Positions 52,325-62,466 of a stretch of DNA of 64,000 nt are shown piece by piece. The DNA is from Burkholderiales bacterium (lineage in GTDB: Bacteria; Pseudomonadota; Gammaproteobacteria; Burkholderiales; Burkholderiaceae_C), in NCBI GenBank assembly GCA_027484405.1, contig JAIXTA010000110.1, positions 1-64,000 of the forward strand. The letters run 5' to 3'. The translations under genes were made by a program, and so were the position numbers. The first letter of the stretch is position 1. Every line of letters begins with the position of its first letter. The notes beneath the pieces are model-generated. The model did no database searches, had not been told where the DNA came from, and saw nothing but the letters and a program-made list of their open reading frames with translations.

Positions 52325-54577
52325 ATGCGCTTTCGCTTTCCCATCGTCATCATCGACGAAGACTTTCGCTCCGAGAACACCTCCGGCTCGGGCATTCGCG
52401 CGCTGGCCCGCGCCATCGAGGCCGAGGGCATGGAAGTCGCCGGCTTCACGAGCTACGGCGACCTGACCAGCTTTGCGCAGCAGCAGTCGCGCGCCAGCGC
52501 CTTCATCCTGTCGATCGACGACGAGGAGTTCACGCCCGGCCCCGAGCTCGACCCCGCCGTGCTGCACCTGCGCACCTTCATCAGCGAGATCCGCTTCAAG
52601 AACGCCGACATTCCGATCTACATCTACGGCGAGACGCGCACCAGCCGCCACATCCCGAACGATGTGCTGCGCGAGCTGCATGGCTTCATCCACATGAACG
52701 AGGACACCCCCGAGTTCGTCGCGCGCCACATCATCCGCGAGGCCAAGAGCTACCTCGAAGGCATCCAGCCACCGTTCTTCAAGGCCCTGCTCGACTACGC
52801 CGAGGACGGTTCCTACTCCTGGCACTGCCCCGGCCACTCCGGCGGCGTGGCGTTTCTCAAGAGCCCGATCGGCCAGATGTTCCACCAGTTCTTCGGCGAG
52901 AACATGCTGCGCGCCGACGTCTGCAATGCCGTCGAGGAGCTCGGCCAGCTGCTGGACCACACCGGCCCGGTGGCGGCGAGCGAGCGCAATGCCGCGCGCA
53001 TCTTCAATGCCGACCACTGCTACTTCGTCACCAACGGCACCAGCACCTCCAACAAGATGGTCTGGCACAGCACCGTGGCGCCGGGCGACATCGTGCTGGT
53101 GGACCGCAACTGCCACAAGAGCATCCTGCACAGCATCATGATGACCGGCGCCGTGCCGGTCTTCCTCACGCCCACGCGCAACAGCCTGGGCATCATCGGC
53201 CCGATCCCGGAAAGCGAGTTCGAGCCCGCCAACATCCAGAAGAAGATTGCCGAGCACCCGCTGCTCAAGGGTGTGGACGCCAAGACCATCAAGCCGCGCA
53301 TCCTCACCATCACGCAGAGCACTTACGACGGCGTGCTCTACAACGTCGAGACCATCAAGGCCAAGCTCGAAGGCTATGTGGACACCCTGCATTTCGACGA
53401 AGCCTGGCTGCCGCATGCCGCCTTCCATGATCTTTACGGCGTGATGCACGCCATTGGCAAGGACCGCCCGCGCCGCAAGAATGGCCTGATCTTCGCCACC
53501 CACTCCACTCACAAGCTGCTGGCCGGCATCTCGCAGGCCAGCCAGATCCTGGTGCAGGAGTCCGAAAACGACAAGCTCGACCGCCACGTGTTCAACGAGG
53601 CGTATCTGATGCACACCTCCACCAGCCCGCAGTACGCCATCATCGCGTCCTGTGACGTGGCTGCAGCCATGATGGAACCGCCAGGCGGCACCGCGCTGGT
53701 CGAGGAATCCATCATGGAAAGCCTGGACTTCCGCCGCGCCATGCGCAAAGTGGACGAGGAGTACGGCCACGACTGGTGGTTCAAGGTCTGGGGCCCGGAC
53801 GAACTTGTCGAGGAAGGCATCGGCAAGCGCGAGGACTGGATCCTGCGCCCCGACGAGGGCTGGCACGGCTTCGGCAAACTGGCCGACGGCTTCAACATGC
53901 TCGATCCAATCAAGGCCACCATCGTGACCCCGGGCCTGGATGTGAGCGGCAAGTTCGCCGACACCGGCATCCCGGCGGCCATCGTCACCAAGTTCCTGGC
54001 CGAGCATGGCGTGGTCGTGGAGAAGACCGGGCTGTACAGCTTCTTCATCATGTTCACCATCGGCATCACCAAGGGCCGCTGGAACACCTTGCTGACTGCA
54101 CTGCAGCAGTTCAAGGACGACTACGACAAGAACGCGCCCATGTGGCGCATCCTGCCCGAGTTCTGCGCCGCCCACCCGGCCTACGAGCGCATGGGCCTGC
54201 GCGACCTGTGCCAGAAGATCCACGAGGCCTACAAGGCCCATGACATCGGCCGCGTGACTACCGAGATGTATCTGTCGGACATCCAGCCTGCCATGAAGCC
54301 CAGCGACGCCTGGGCCTGCGTGGCGCACCGCGAGATCGAGCGCGTGGAAATCGACCAGCTCGAGGGTCGAATCACCTCCACCCTGCTGACGCCCTATCCG
54401 CCGGGCATCCCGCTGCTGATTCCGGGCGAGCGTTTCAACGCGACGATCGTGAAGTACCTGCAGTTTGCGCGCGAGTTCAACGCCAAGTTCCCGGGCTTCG
54501 ATACGGATGTGCACGGGCTGGTAGAGGAAGAGCGCGATGGCAAGGTGCGCTATTTCGTGGACTGTGTGAAGCGCTGA
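52325..54577 (+). CDS. Ornithine/lysine/arginine decarboxylase (PLP fold type I)
   Basis: PGHSGGVAFLKSPIGQMFHQFFGENMLRADVC; HFDEAWLPHAAFHDLYG; THSTHKLLAGISQASQI (PLP Lys). Confidence 0.95.
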   Translation: MRFRFPIVIIDEDFRSENTSGSGIRALARAIEAEGMEVAGFTSYGDLTSFAQQQSRASAFILSIDDEEFTPGPELDPAVLHLRTFISEIRFKNADIPIYIYGETRTSRHIPNDVLRELHGFIHMNEDTPEFVARHIIREAKSYLEGIQPPFFKALLDYAEDGSYSWHCPGHSGGVAFLKSPIGQMFHQFFGENMLRADVCNAVEELGQLLDHTGPVAASERNAARIFNADHCYFVTNGTSTSNKMVWHSTVAPGDIVLVDRNCHKSILHSIMMTGAVPVFLTPTRNSLGIIGPIPESEFEPANIQKKIAEHPLLKGVDAKTIKPRILTITQSTYDGVLYNVETIKAKLEGYVDTLHFDEAWLPHAAFHDLYGVMHAIGKDRPRRKNGLIFATHSTHKLLAGISQASQILVQESENDKLDRHVFNEAYLMHTSTSPQYAIIASCDVAAAMMEPPGGTALVEESIMESLDFRRAMRKVDEEYGHDWWFKVWGPDELVEEGIGKREDWILRPDEGWHGFGKLADGFNMLDPIKATIVTPGLDVSGKFADTGIPAAIVTKFLAEHGVVVEKTGLYSFFIMFTIGITKGRWNTLLTALQQFKDDYDKNAPMWRILPEFCAAHPAYERMGLRDLCQKIHEAYKAHDIGRVTTEMYLSDIQPAMKPSDAWACVAHREIERVEIDQLEGRITSTLLTPYPPGIPLLIPGERFNATIVKYLQFAREFNAKFPGFDTDVHGLVEEERDGKVRYFVDCVKR

Positions 54578-55099
54578 TTCCCGATCACGGGAATCTCCAG
54601 GCGACGACTTGGCACAGGGTGTCCACCCCGGGCCAACGTCTTTCGAGGGCACTGTGCCGACCGACAGTGAATGACGGCCGGACGCTTCCCCATGGGGGCG
54701 GCATCCTGGCTCCAGTCTGCGGCACCGGTTTGCGGCCGATTTCGTCTAGGTCATTCAAACGCAGAGATCGGTAGCGCGGTCGCGCCGCAGGTCCGCGAGA
54801 GGGTGGTCACTTTCAGCAGCCAGCGTCGCGTCAATGAAGCGCCACGTGCGCATCAAGTCGCGACCCAAATGGGTCGCTGCAGCTGGCATGCAAACCGGGC
54901 CGCGGGTGCAGGGAAGAGTTGCGCGCATCGGTACGAACCCAGCGCCGTAGCAACACGGGGGGCGTATTGCGCCACCCACCGAATGCGTGGAGCAGATCGC
55001 AGCGTACACATGTGCCGCCAAGTTCTCATGGATCGGCCGACACTGCGAACAACACAGAGCAATCGAACGAGGCCCATCCTGGAGGCAGCGGCCCCACGC

Positions 55100-55600
55100 T
55101 CAGCAGTCACCTTGCCGCTCCCCAGAAATCGTTTGGCGGACATCGGTTATTCCCATTGGCGTGCGCACACGGATCAGGAGTTCAACTTGGGCGCGACCGC
55201 TCTCCCAGCGGGCGCTGCCGCGAGCTTCAAAGGGCGCGTCATTGCGCGACGCATCCGCTCGCACACACGTTGCCGCAAATGCCGAGCTTCCGTTTTCAGA
55301 CTTGACAGCGTTCACTTTGCACTGGATGCGCGGCGCACTTTCGCCGTCTGGTTGCGGTGCGCTACTGATGAACGCCTGCTCTGCGCCTTGTTCCATTTCG
55401 CCGGGCTTCAGACAGACAAGCCGAGCTTGTCCTTTGCGACCACCCAGCGGACCTCCGGAGAAACTGGATGAAAGGAGCCAACGGCCTGCGTGCTCACCCG
55501 CTTGAGCTTGCGCATGGACGTTGATCGGACCCACGAAGGCAATCGCTGCAGAAAGAGCAAGCATGCCCCACGGAGTTTGTCGTCTGTTCATCATCTTCAC
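55100..55600 (-). CDS. Secreted hypothetical, DUF3617-like
   Basis: Signal peptide MNRRQTPWGMLALSAAIAFVGPINVHAQA; W...RLVCLKPGEMEQG...C...C spacing resembles DUF3617 proteins (recalled). Confidence 0.6.
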   Translation of the reverse strand: MKMMNRRQTPWGMLALSAAIAFVGPINVHAQAQAGEHAGRWLLSSSFSGGPLGGRKGQARLVCLKPGEMEQGAEQAFISSAPQPDGESAPRIQCKVNAVKSENGSSAFAATCVRADASRNDAPFEARGSARWESGRAQVELLIRVRTPMGITDVRQTISGERQGDC

Positions 55601-55695
55601 CTCACTTCGATTCGGTCAACCCAAGCTACCGCTTGCGTGTATCTGAAATTCGTCGCGCACGTGACGAAGCATGTCGTTGAAGATGATTGACCGCC

Positions 55696-56919
55696 TTACT
55701 GGTGACGCAATGCTTCGACGGGCTCCAGACGCGATGCGCGCATGGCTGGCCAGAAGCCGAAGCCCACCCCTACAGCGAGGGCCATACCGAATGCCAGGGA
55801 GACCGCGCCAAGTGAAAACACCGGGGTGAGCGCACCGCTGGCTGCAACGAGCAGGCCCATCGTGAGGCCGAGCAGCACGCCAAGCAGGCCGCCAGCCAGC
55901 GAGAGTGAAACGGACTCGATCAGGAACTGGAGCAGGATCGTGCGTCTAGGCCCGCCCAGTGCCATACGGATGCCGATCTCGCGGGTACGTTCCGATACGC
56001 TGACCAGCATGATGTTCATGATGCCGACACCGCCCACAAACAGGCAGATCGAAGCCACCGCAGCCAGCAGGATGGAGATGATGTTGGAGACCGATTGCAA
56101 GGTCTGCGACACGCTGCTCAGATTGCGCACGCTGAAGTCGTCATCTGCAGTCGCGGAGATTCGATGACGCTGCCTCAGGAGGAGCGTGATCTCCTGTTCC
56201 GTGTAGCCGCGCTGCTCGGGAAATCTCGACTCAACCATGACCAGACTCACCGCACCGGGAAACGGCGTACCTGAGAGCTTGCGCTGTGCCGTCGTGACTG
56301 GCAGCACGATCACGTCATCCTGATCCTGCCCGCCGAACCCCTGTCCCTTTGGGGCGAGCCGTCCGATCACCACGAAGGTCTGCCGCTGGATGCGCAGGGT
56401 CTGGCCGATCGGTGAGGCCAAGCCGAACAGATCCTTGGACACGGTTTCGCCAATCACGGCCACATTGCCCGATGTACGTACATCGGACTCCGTGAACAGG
56501 CTGCCTTCCGACAGATTCATGTTGTTGATGGCGAAATAGGCTGGCAGTGTGCCGGTGATCTGCGTCGAACGATTGCGCCCTCCGGCGACCACCTGGGCCT
56601 GCGAGTTGGAGATGGGTGCGACATTGCGCACGCTGTGAAGCTCGGCCATGGCAGCAGCATCATCCAGGGTCAGCGTCGGCAGGCTGCCCGTGCTGCCGCG
56701 AAACCCGCCCTGGTTACCCGCGCCGCTCTGCACAATCACCTGGTTCGCACCAAGGGACGCAATGGACTTTGCGACATTGCGTTTGGATCCTTCGCCAACG
56801 GCGAGCATCAGAATCACCGACGCCACCCCGATGATGATGCCGAGCATCGTCAACGCCGAGCGCAGGCGGTTTGCGCCCAGCGCAAGCACCGATTCCTGGA
56901 ACAGATCGGTCGGTCTCAT
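55696..56919 (-). CDS. MacB/FtsX-type ABC transporter permease
   Basis: FQESVLALGANRLRSALTMLGIIIGVASVILMLAVGEGSKRNV; MNIMLVSVSERTREIGIRMALG. Confidence 0.94.
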   Translation of the reverse strand: MRPTDLFQESVLALGANRLRSALTMLGIIIGVASVILMLAVGEGSKRNVAKSIASLGANQVIVQSGAGNQGGFRGSTGSLPTLTLDDAAAMAELHSVRNVAPISNSQAQVVAGGRNRSTQITGTLPAYFAINNMNLSEGSLFTESDVRTSGNVAVIGETVSKDLFGLASPIGQTLRIQRQTFVVIGRLAPKGQGFGGQDQDDVIVLPVTTAQRKLSGTPFPGAVSLVMVESRFPEQRGYTEQEITLLLRQRHRISATADDDFSVRNLSSVSQTLQSVSNIISILLAAVASICLFVGGVGIMNIMLVSVSERTREIGIRMALGGPRRTILLQFLIESVSLSLAGGLLGVLLGLTMGLLVAASGALTPVFSLGAVSLAFGMALAVGVGFGFWPAMRASRLEPVEALRHQ

Positions 56920-57614
56920 GTTGGCGCTGCCTCAGACTCGTCCGAAACAATCGCACCGTCGGAAAATGCGATGCGCCGCCGACACTGTGCCGCAACGCTT
57001 GCGTCGTGTGTCACGACGATCACGGTCGTGCCCTCGCTCTCGTTTAGATGGGTAAGCAGCTTCATCACCTCCGCACTGGTCTTCGAGTCCAGGGCACCGG
57101 TCGGCTCGTCGGCAAGAATCAGCCTTGGTCGGTTGGCCAGGGCCCGCGCGATGGCCACGCGCTGCTGTTGTCCGCCGCTCATCTGGGTCGGCTTCTTGCG
57201 CACCTGCGCCTCCAGGCCGAGTTCTGCGAGCAATGCATAGGCTCGGCGGCGCCGCTGATCGACGTCCATTTCCGCATAGATCATCGGTAGTTCGACATTG
57301 CGCAGCGCGCTGTAACGCGGCAGGAGATTGAATTGCTGGAACACGAATCCGAGCAGCGCGTTGCGCAGACGCGCCAGCGCCGGCTCGTCCAGCGCCTCAA
57401 GGTGCTCCCCGGCCAGGTAGAGCGAGCCCGCACTGGCTCGGTCGAGTCCTCCAAGCAGATTCAGCAGCGTCGACTTGCCTGAGCCGGAAGGGCCGGTGAT
57501 GGCGACGAGCTCGCCCGGCATGATGCGCAGATTGACATCACGCAGGGCCAGGAAAGGTTCACCACCGATCACAAAAATCCTGCGCAGCGACCTGCACTCG
57601 ATAAGCGCTTCCAT
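56916..57614 (-). CDS. ABC transporter ATP-binding protein (MacB/LolD type)
   Basis: ITGPSGSGKSTLLNLLGGLD; MSGGQQQRVAIARALANRPRLILADEPTGALDSKTSAEVM; ATGA overlap with the permease. Confidence 0.95.
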   Translation of the reverse strand: MEALIECRSLRRIFVIGGEPFLALRDVNLRIMPGELVAITGPSGSGKSTLLNLLGGLDRASAGSLYLAGEHLEALDEPALARLRNALLGFVFQQFNLLPRYSALRNVELPMIYAEMDVDQRRRRAYALLAELGLEAQVRKKPTQMSGGQQQRVAIARALANRPRLILADEPTGALDSKTSAEVMKLLTHLNESEGTTVIVVTHDASVAAQCRRRIAFSDGAIVSDESEAAPT

Positions 57615-57626
57615 GGTCAGCCTGCC

Positions 57627-58784
57627 TCAGAAGATCTTTGGCCCGAACTCGCCGCTTGACGCCGGCTCGCCGATGATGAGTGCGTCCCCAGCCTTGATAT
57701 CGCCGCCAAGCAGCTCGGTGAATCGGCCGTCGCTGATGCCCATCTTCACAATCACCCCCACGCTCTGTCCGGAAGCATCCAGCTTCCAGAGCGTGCGTTC
57801 TGTCTGCGTGGCAAGGGCTGCATTGCTCTTCGCGACCGCCCCGGACCTTGTTGTCGCCAAAGGCTCGTAGCGCAGCGCGGCATTGGGGATGCGGACTACC
57901 TGCGAGCGCTCTGCCACCGTCACGCGGACGTAGCCGGTCATGCCGGGGCGAAGTTCCAGCGTGTCATTGCGGGTCTTGATGACCACCGTGTAGGTCACGA
58001 CATTCTGCTGCACGGTGTAGTTGTTGCGGATTTGCCAGACCGTGCCTGCAAATGACTGACCAGGGAGCGCGTCTACCGTGAAGTCCACTGTTTGGCCGGC
58101 CCGCATGGTGCCGATGTCTGCTTCGGAGACGCTCGCTTCGATCTGCATTTCACGCAGGTCCTGTGCGATCCGGAACAGCACGGGCGTGTTCAGCGCTGCA
58201 GCGACTGTCTGGCCCACCGAAACATCGCGCGAGACCACGGTGCCGGATACCGGCGAGACAATCCGGGCGTTACGCAGGTTGGTCTGTGCGCGCGTCACGG
58301 CGGCCTCCTGCTGCTCAGTGAGTGCCTGCGCAGTCCGCACGGTGTTCTCCTGCTCATCGAGGCTCGCAGTCGAGAGAAACCCCTTGCTGACGAGCTCACG
58401 GCTTCTGCGCAGATTGGATTGCGCAAGGGCCATTGAGGCTTGCGCGCTCGCCAGACTCGCTCGGGCCTGCGCAAGGTCGGCGTCCAGTAGTGCGGTATCG
58501 AGCTCGGCCAGCAGTTGCCCGGTACGCACCGTATCGTTGAAGTCCACATGGATCCGCTTGATGGTGCCCGATACCTGTGTGCCGACCTGCACCTGGTTCA
58601 CAGGGGTCAGCGGGCCGCTTGCAGTCGTGATGCGTCGGATCGGGCCGAGTTCGGCCGCCTGCGTGAGGTACTTCACTGGGGCGCTTGCCGCACGTCCTGG
58701 CGGCTTGAGCCAGCGAATGAGGCCGATTCCCACGAGGCCCAGCAATAGCGCCGCAAGGACGAGCGTCTTGAAGGTCTTGTTCAT
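57627..58784 (-). CDS. MacA-type periplasmic adaptor (membrane fusion) protein
   Basis: GTQVSGTIKRIHVDFNDTVRTGQLLAELD; VSPVSGTVVSRDVSVGQTV; single N-terminal TM. Confidence 0.93.
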   Translation of the reverse strand: MNKTFKTLVLAALLLGLVGIGLIRWLKPPGRAASAPVKYLTQAAELGPIRRITTASGPLTPVNQVQVGTQVSGTIKRIHVDFNDTVRTGQLLAELDTALLDADLAQARASLASAQASMALAQSNLRRSRELVSKGFLSTASLDEQENTVRTAQALTEQQEAAVTRAQTNLRNARIVSPVSGTVVSRDVSVGQTVAAALNTPVLFRIAQDLREMQIEASVSEADIGTMRAGQTVDFTVDALPGQSFAGTVWQIRNNYTVQQNVVTYTVVIKTRNDTLELRPGMTGYVRVTVAERSQVVRIPNAALRYEPLATTRSGAVAKSNAALATQTERTLWKLDASGQSVGVIVKMGISDGRFTELLGGDIKAGDALIIGEPASSGEFGPKIF

Positions 58785-59017
58785 GGTCACTTTTTGGAGG
58801 GGTGGCGTTCTATCATCAGCACACGGTGCTGCACGACTGACCGCATGCTCGGACGCAGCTGTTTCTCAGCCATTCGCTCGATGTAAAGAAGCGTGAACGC
58901 TCCCGCTGTGCGGCCTGCTTGCCATCGGGCGTCGGCCGGGAGTGCGCTGCCGCGCAGCAATAGATCTTTACCTTGCGTCTCTGGGCCAGCAATGTGCGAG
59001 CGCCAGACTCCCACCTC

Positions 59018-59749
59018 ATGCAATCCAGCCCGTCCAGTCCCGTGTCCCACCAGATTCTTCTGATCGACGACGATCAGCGCCTTCTCGGCATGGTTTCCGA
59101 GTACCTGACACTCAATGGGTTTGGCGTCAGCGTGGCCGGCAACGCGCAGCAGGCTGAGCTGGCCCTTCGTGCGACGCGGCCCGATGCCATCGTGCTCGAC
59201 ATCATGCTGCCCGAGACGGACGGACTCACGGTGTGTCGCGGCATCCGCGGGCGTTCCGATGATCGTGCATCTGTGCCGATCCTCATGCTCACCGCGAAGG
59301 GCGACGCAATGGATCGCGTGATCGGTCTTGAGATCGGTGCAGATGACTATCTGCCCAAGCCCTTCGAGCCGCGCGAACTGCTTGCCCGCCTCCGCGCGCT
59401 GCTGCGGCGCCCTGCGATGGCGGACCAGAAACCCAGCAGCCGAGTGCTGAGCTTTGGACGTCTGGAGATCGATCTGAACGCGCGGGAGGTGCGCGTTGAT
59501 GGTCAACGTCGCGTCTTGACCTCGCACCAGTTCGACTTGCTGGTGCTGTTTGCGGAGCGCCCCGGCCGGGTCATGACGCGCGACCAGATCATGAACCTGA
59601 TGCGTGGCACGCCGCTTGAAGCCTTTGATCGCAGCATCGACGTCCATGTGGCGCGCATCCGTGCGCTGATCGAAGATGATCCGCGCGATCCGCGCCGGAT
59701 CCAGACTGTGCGCGGCACCGGCTATGTCTTCGCCCGAAGCCAGCACTGA
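59018..59749 (+). CDS. OmpR-family response regulator
   Basis: ILLIDDDQRLL, IVLDIMLPETDGL, LMLTAKGDAMDRVIGLEIGADDYLPKPFEPRELLARL, C-terminal winged helix. Confidence 0.95.
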   Translation: MQSSPSSPVSHQILLIDDDQRLLGMVSEYLTLNGFGVSVAGNAQQAELALRATRPDAIVLDIMLPETDGLTVCRGIRGRSDDRASVPILMLTAKGDAMDRVIGLEIGADDYLPKPFEPRELLARLRALLRRPAMADQKPSSRVLSFGRLEIDLNAREVRVDGQRRVLTSHQFDLLVLFAERPGRVMTRDQIMNLMRGTPLEAFDRSIDVHVARIRALIEDDPRDPRRIQTVRGTGYVFARSQH

Positions 59750-60992
59750 GCAGCGGCCGCTGAGTCGGCTGTACATCCGAGTCTGGCTGGCTGTGGCGCT
59801 GGCCGGCACGCTCGGCGCCCTGGGTGGCCTGATGATCGCGATCATGATCTATGACCCGCCTGGGGCGGTTGCCGCTCGAATGATCGGTGCCACCTTGGCG
59901 CTGCTTGAGCGCCAGCAGGTTCCGCCAGATCGCGCGCAGCGCCTGGCTGATCAGTGGGAGACCTTTGTCCGCATTACCGATGCGCAGGGGCAGGTGATTC
60001 AGTTTGCAACGGCAAATGGCGTTCGAGCCGATCCGCGTGCACAGGCGCGCCATCGTGTCCAGCTGGTCGGCGGTCAGGTGCTGGAAACGGGCGAGTTCGC
60101 AATCGGTCGGCCGCCGTGGACCGCCTTTGCGCTGCCACTCATCGGGATCGCGTTGGCGGTCGGGCTGGCCACGTTTCCGCTGGTCTGGCGGATCACGCGT
60201 CGACTGGAGGCGTTTCGACAGAGCGTGACCGAGCTCGGGCGCGGGCAGCTGTCCACACGGCTCGTGGTCGATGGCAACGACGAGGTGGCCGATCTTGCCC
60301 GCAGCTTCAACCGGTCCGCCGAGCGCATCGAGGAGCTGGTTCGTGCCAATCGCGATCTGCTTGCCAATGCGTCGCATGAGCTGCGCAGCCCACTGACCCG
60401 CATTCGCATGGCTGGCGAACTGCTGACCGATATGCACGGCGTGCCCGAGCAGCTGGCGCCGATGCGTGAGATGCGCAGCAGCATTTCCGAGCTTGACGAA
60501 CTGATTGACGAGATCCTGACCGCAAGCCGTCTTGAAGCCGGCGGCCATCTCGATGCTCCGCAGCCCACAGATCTGGGGCAGATCTGCGCCGATGAAGCGC
60601 ACCGGCTGGGCATTTCCTTTGCCCCTGTGCAGGTGCGCGTGCTAGGTACCCCACACTTGCTGCGTCGCCTCGTACGCAACCTCCTGGAGAATGCGCTCAA
60701 GTACGGCCTGGGGCGCACGGTCACGCTGGACCTCGTCCAGAGTCCCGAGGAGACGCGGCTGGTCGTCAGCGATCTGGGGGAGGGCGTGCCAGAGGCAGAA
60801 CGAGAACGCATCTTTGAGGCCTTCTATCGCCGGCGGGGAAGCAGTGAAGCGCAGGGAGGCGTCGGTCTCGGCCTGAGTCTGGTGCGAGCGATTGCGCTGC
60901 AGCACGGTGGCACCGTGCACTGCGAGGCCAACCTGCCGCAGGGTGCACGCTTCGTCTGCCGGTTTCCTTCCAGAAACGCTTCTTCATCTTGA
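59724..60992 (+). CDS. Sensor histidine kinase (HAMP-HisKA-HATPase)
   Basis: LLANASHELRSPLTRIRMAGELL; GGVGLGLSLVRAIALQHGG; overlaps the response regulator gene. Confidence 0.94.
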   Translation: MSSPEASTEQRPLSRLYIRVWLAVALAGTLGALGGLMIAIMIYDPPGAVAARMIGATLALLERQQVPPDRAQRLADQWETFVRITDAQGQVIQFATANGVRADPRAQARHRVQLVGGQVLETGEFAIGRPPWTAFALPLIGIALAVGLATFPLVWRITRRLEAFRQSVTELGRGQLSTRLVVDGNDEVADLARSFNRSAERIEELVRANRDLLANASHELRSPLTRIRMAGELLTDMHGVPEQLAPMREMRSSISELDELIDEILTASRLEAGGHLDAPQPTDLGQICADEAHRLGISFAPVQVRVLGTPHLLRRLVRNLLENALKYGLGRTVTLDLVQSPEETRLVVSDLGEGVPEAERERIFEAFYRRRGSSEAQGGVGLGLSLVRAIALQHGGTVHCEANLPQGARFVCRFPSRNASSS

Positions 60993-61070
60993 GCCAACGC
61001 GGCGCAACGTGCGCTGCCTAGTCTTTCGATCCGGCGCCTTGCCGGATGAATTGCACAGGACAGGCTCAAT

Positions 61071-62417
61071 ATGCAGTTGGAACACACCACGATCACGCGC
61101 AGGTACGCGCTACAACGAGCTGGCGCGCTGGGGCTGGCTGGGCTGTTCGGCGGCCTGCTCACCGCCTGCGGTAATGATGGCGAGGGCGACGTGAAGGTTC
61201 GCCTGCTCAACCTGGTCACGGACGTCGATACCCTCACGCTTCGGATCGACAGCAAGACCAAGGTCAGCGGGGTGGCCTTCGAGTCCGTCTCGGGCTACGC
61301 CGAGTCCAACGGCGGCAACCTGAGCACAGAGGTGATTGCCGAGCCCGGCAGCGGCAGCCTGAACAGCGCGACCGCCGGCTACGCCAAGGACAACAGCTAC
61401 ACCGTCATCGCCTGCGGTACCGGTACGGACCTCAGCGTGCAGGTGAGCAATGACGGCGAAGGCCGGCCGGACGATGGCCGCATCAAGGTACGTGTCCTGA
61501 ACAATGTCGTGCGCGGTTTGAGCTATGACGTGTACTTCACGAGTTCGACTGCCAGCATCGATGCAGCCACGCCGACCCTGCGTGGCGTCAGCGCGGCGAG
61601 CGTGACCGGCATCGCCGAGATCGCTTCCGGTACTTGGCGGATCCGCATCTACCCGAGCGGCGACAAGCGCGAACTGCTGTTTGATGCCGACGGCGTCCAG
61701 ATCGACTCGCGCCAGGTCGTCAGCCTCGTGCTCTACACGCTAAAGAGCAACCGCCTGGTCAACGCCTATCTGCTGCACGGCAAGGACAGTGCTGGCGCGT
61801 CCCGCGTGATCCGCAACACGCGCTCGCGCATCCGCTTCGTGAATGGCACCGACGTTGTGGGCAGCGCCGGCCAGGTTCGCTTCTCAGTGGGCGGGCAGTC
61901 ATCCAGTACCCTGGACGCCAACTTCAGTGCCTACCAGGGCGTTGCGGCCGGCACCGCCACGCTGAGCGCGGTGCGCATCACGGACGGCACGAGCCTGGCG
62001 AGCGCCAGCCGCACGCTGGACCCGGGACGGGACTACGTTGCCGTCGTCTACGGCACCTCGGGCAACTACCAGATGGTGCTCACCCTGGAGTCGAACTTGC
62101 CGGCGCGCTCAGGCAAGGCCTTGCTCAATGTGGTCAACGCCACGGCCGACGGCGTGAGCATCGATGCCTCCGTGGACTTCAGTCTGGATTTCCAGAACCT
62201 GACGGCGGGCAAGCCCGGCACGGCAGTGAGCTACAGCCTGGGCCGGCCGACCTTCTCGGTGCGCTTCTATGACGCCCAGGGTGCGTCGCAGGACTTCGAC
62301 GGCGGCAGCAGCTTTGCCGACCCAGACACCGGCGGCTTCAAGGATGGGCGCAGCTATCTGCTTGTCGTGCTGGGCCAGCCGGGCGCGCGCCGCGTGGTCT
62401 TGCGGGAGTTCAACTGA
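61071..62417 (+). CDS. DUF4397-like lipoprotein with twin-arginine-type signal
   Basis: ITRRYALQRAGALGLAGLFGGLLTAC (RRxxL plus lipobox); repeated VRLLNLVTD / VRVLNNV / IRFVNGT / LLNVVNAT strands. Confidence 0.8.
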   Translation: MQLEHTTITRRYALQRAGALGLAGLFGGLLTACGNDGEGDVKVRLLNLVTDVDTLTLRIDSKTKVSGVAFESVSGYAESNGGNLSTEVIAEPGSGSLNSATAGYAKDNSYTVIACGTGTDLSVQVSNDGEGRPDDGRIKVRVLNNVVRGLSYDVYFTSSTASIDAATPTLRGVSAASVTGIAEIASGTWRIRIYPSGDKRELLFDADGVQIDSRQVVSLVLYTLKSNRLVNAYLLHGKDSAGASRVIRNTRSRIRFVNGTDVVGSAGQVRFSVGGQSSSTLDANFSAYQGVAAGTATLSAVRITDGTSLASASRTLDPGRDYVAVVYGTSGNYQMVLTLESNLPARSGKALLNVVNATADGVSIDASVDFSLDFQNLTAGKPGTAVSYSLGRPTFSVRFYDAQGASQDFDGGSSFADPDTGGFKDGRSYLLVVLGQPGARRVVLREFN

Positions 62418-62466
62418 GCCGTGCCGCAGGCCGGTGAATCGGCGACGGTGAGCGCGACGCAGGTGC

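Noticed and set aside
52190-54652. 820-aa minus-strand ORF antisense to the decarboxylase
   Set aside because: Shadow ORF; the decarboxylase PLP and substrate motifs are on the plus strand.
54671-55471. 266-aa plus-strand ORF overlapping the DUF3617-like gene
   Set aside because: No family character; the minus-strand ORF has a proper signal peptide and Cys pattern. The 54.6-55.1 kb part is treated as non-coding.
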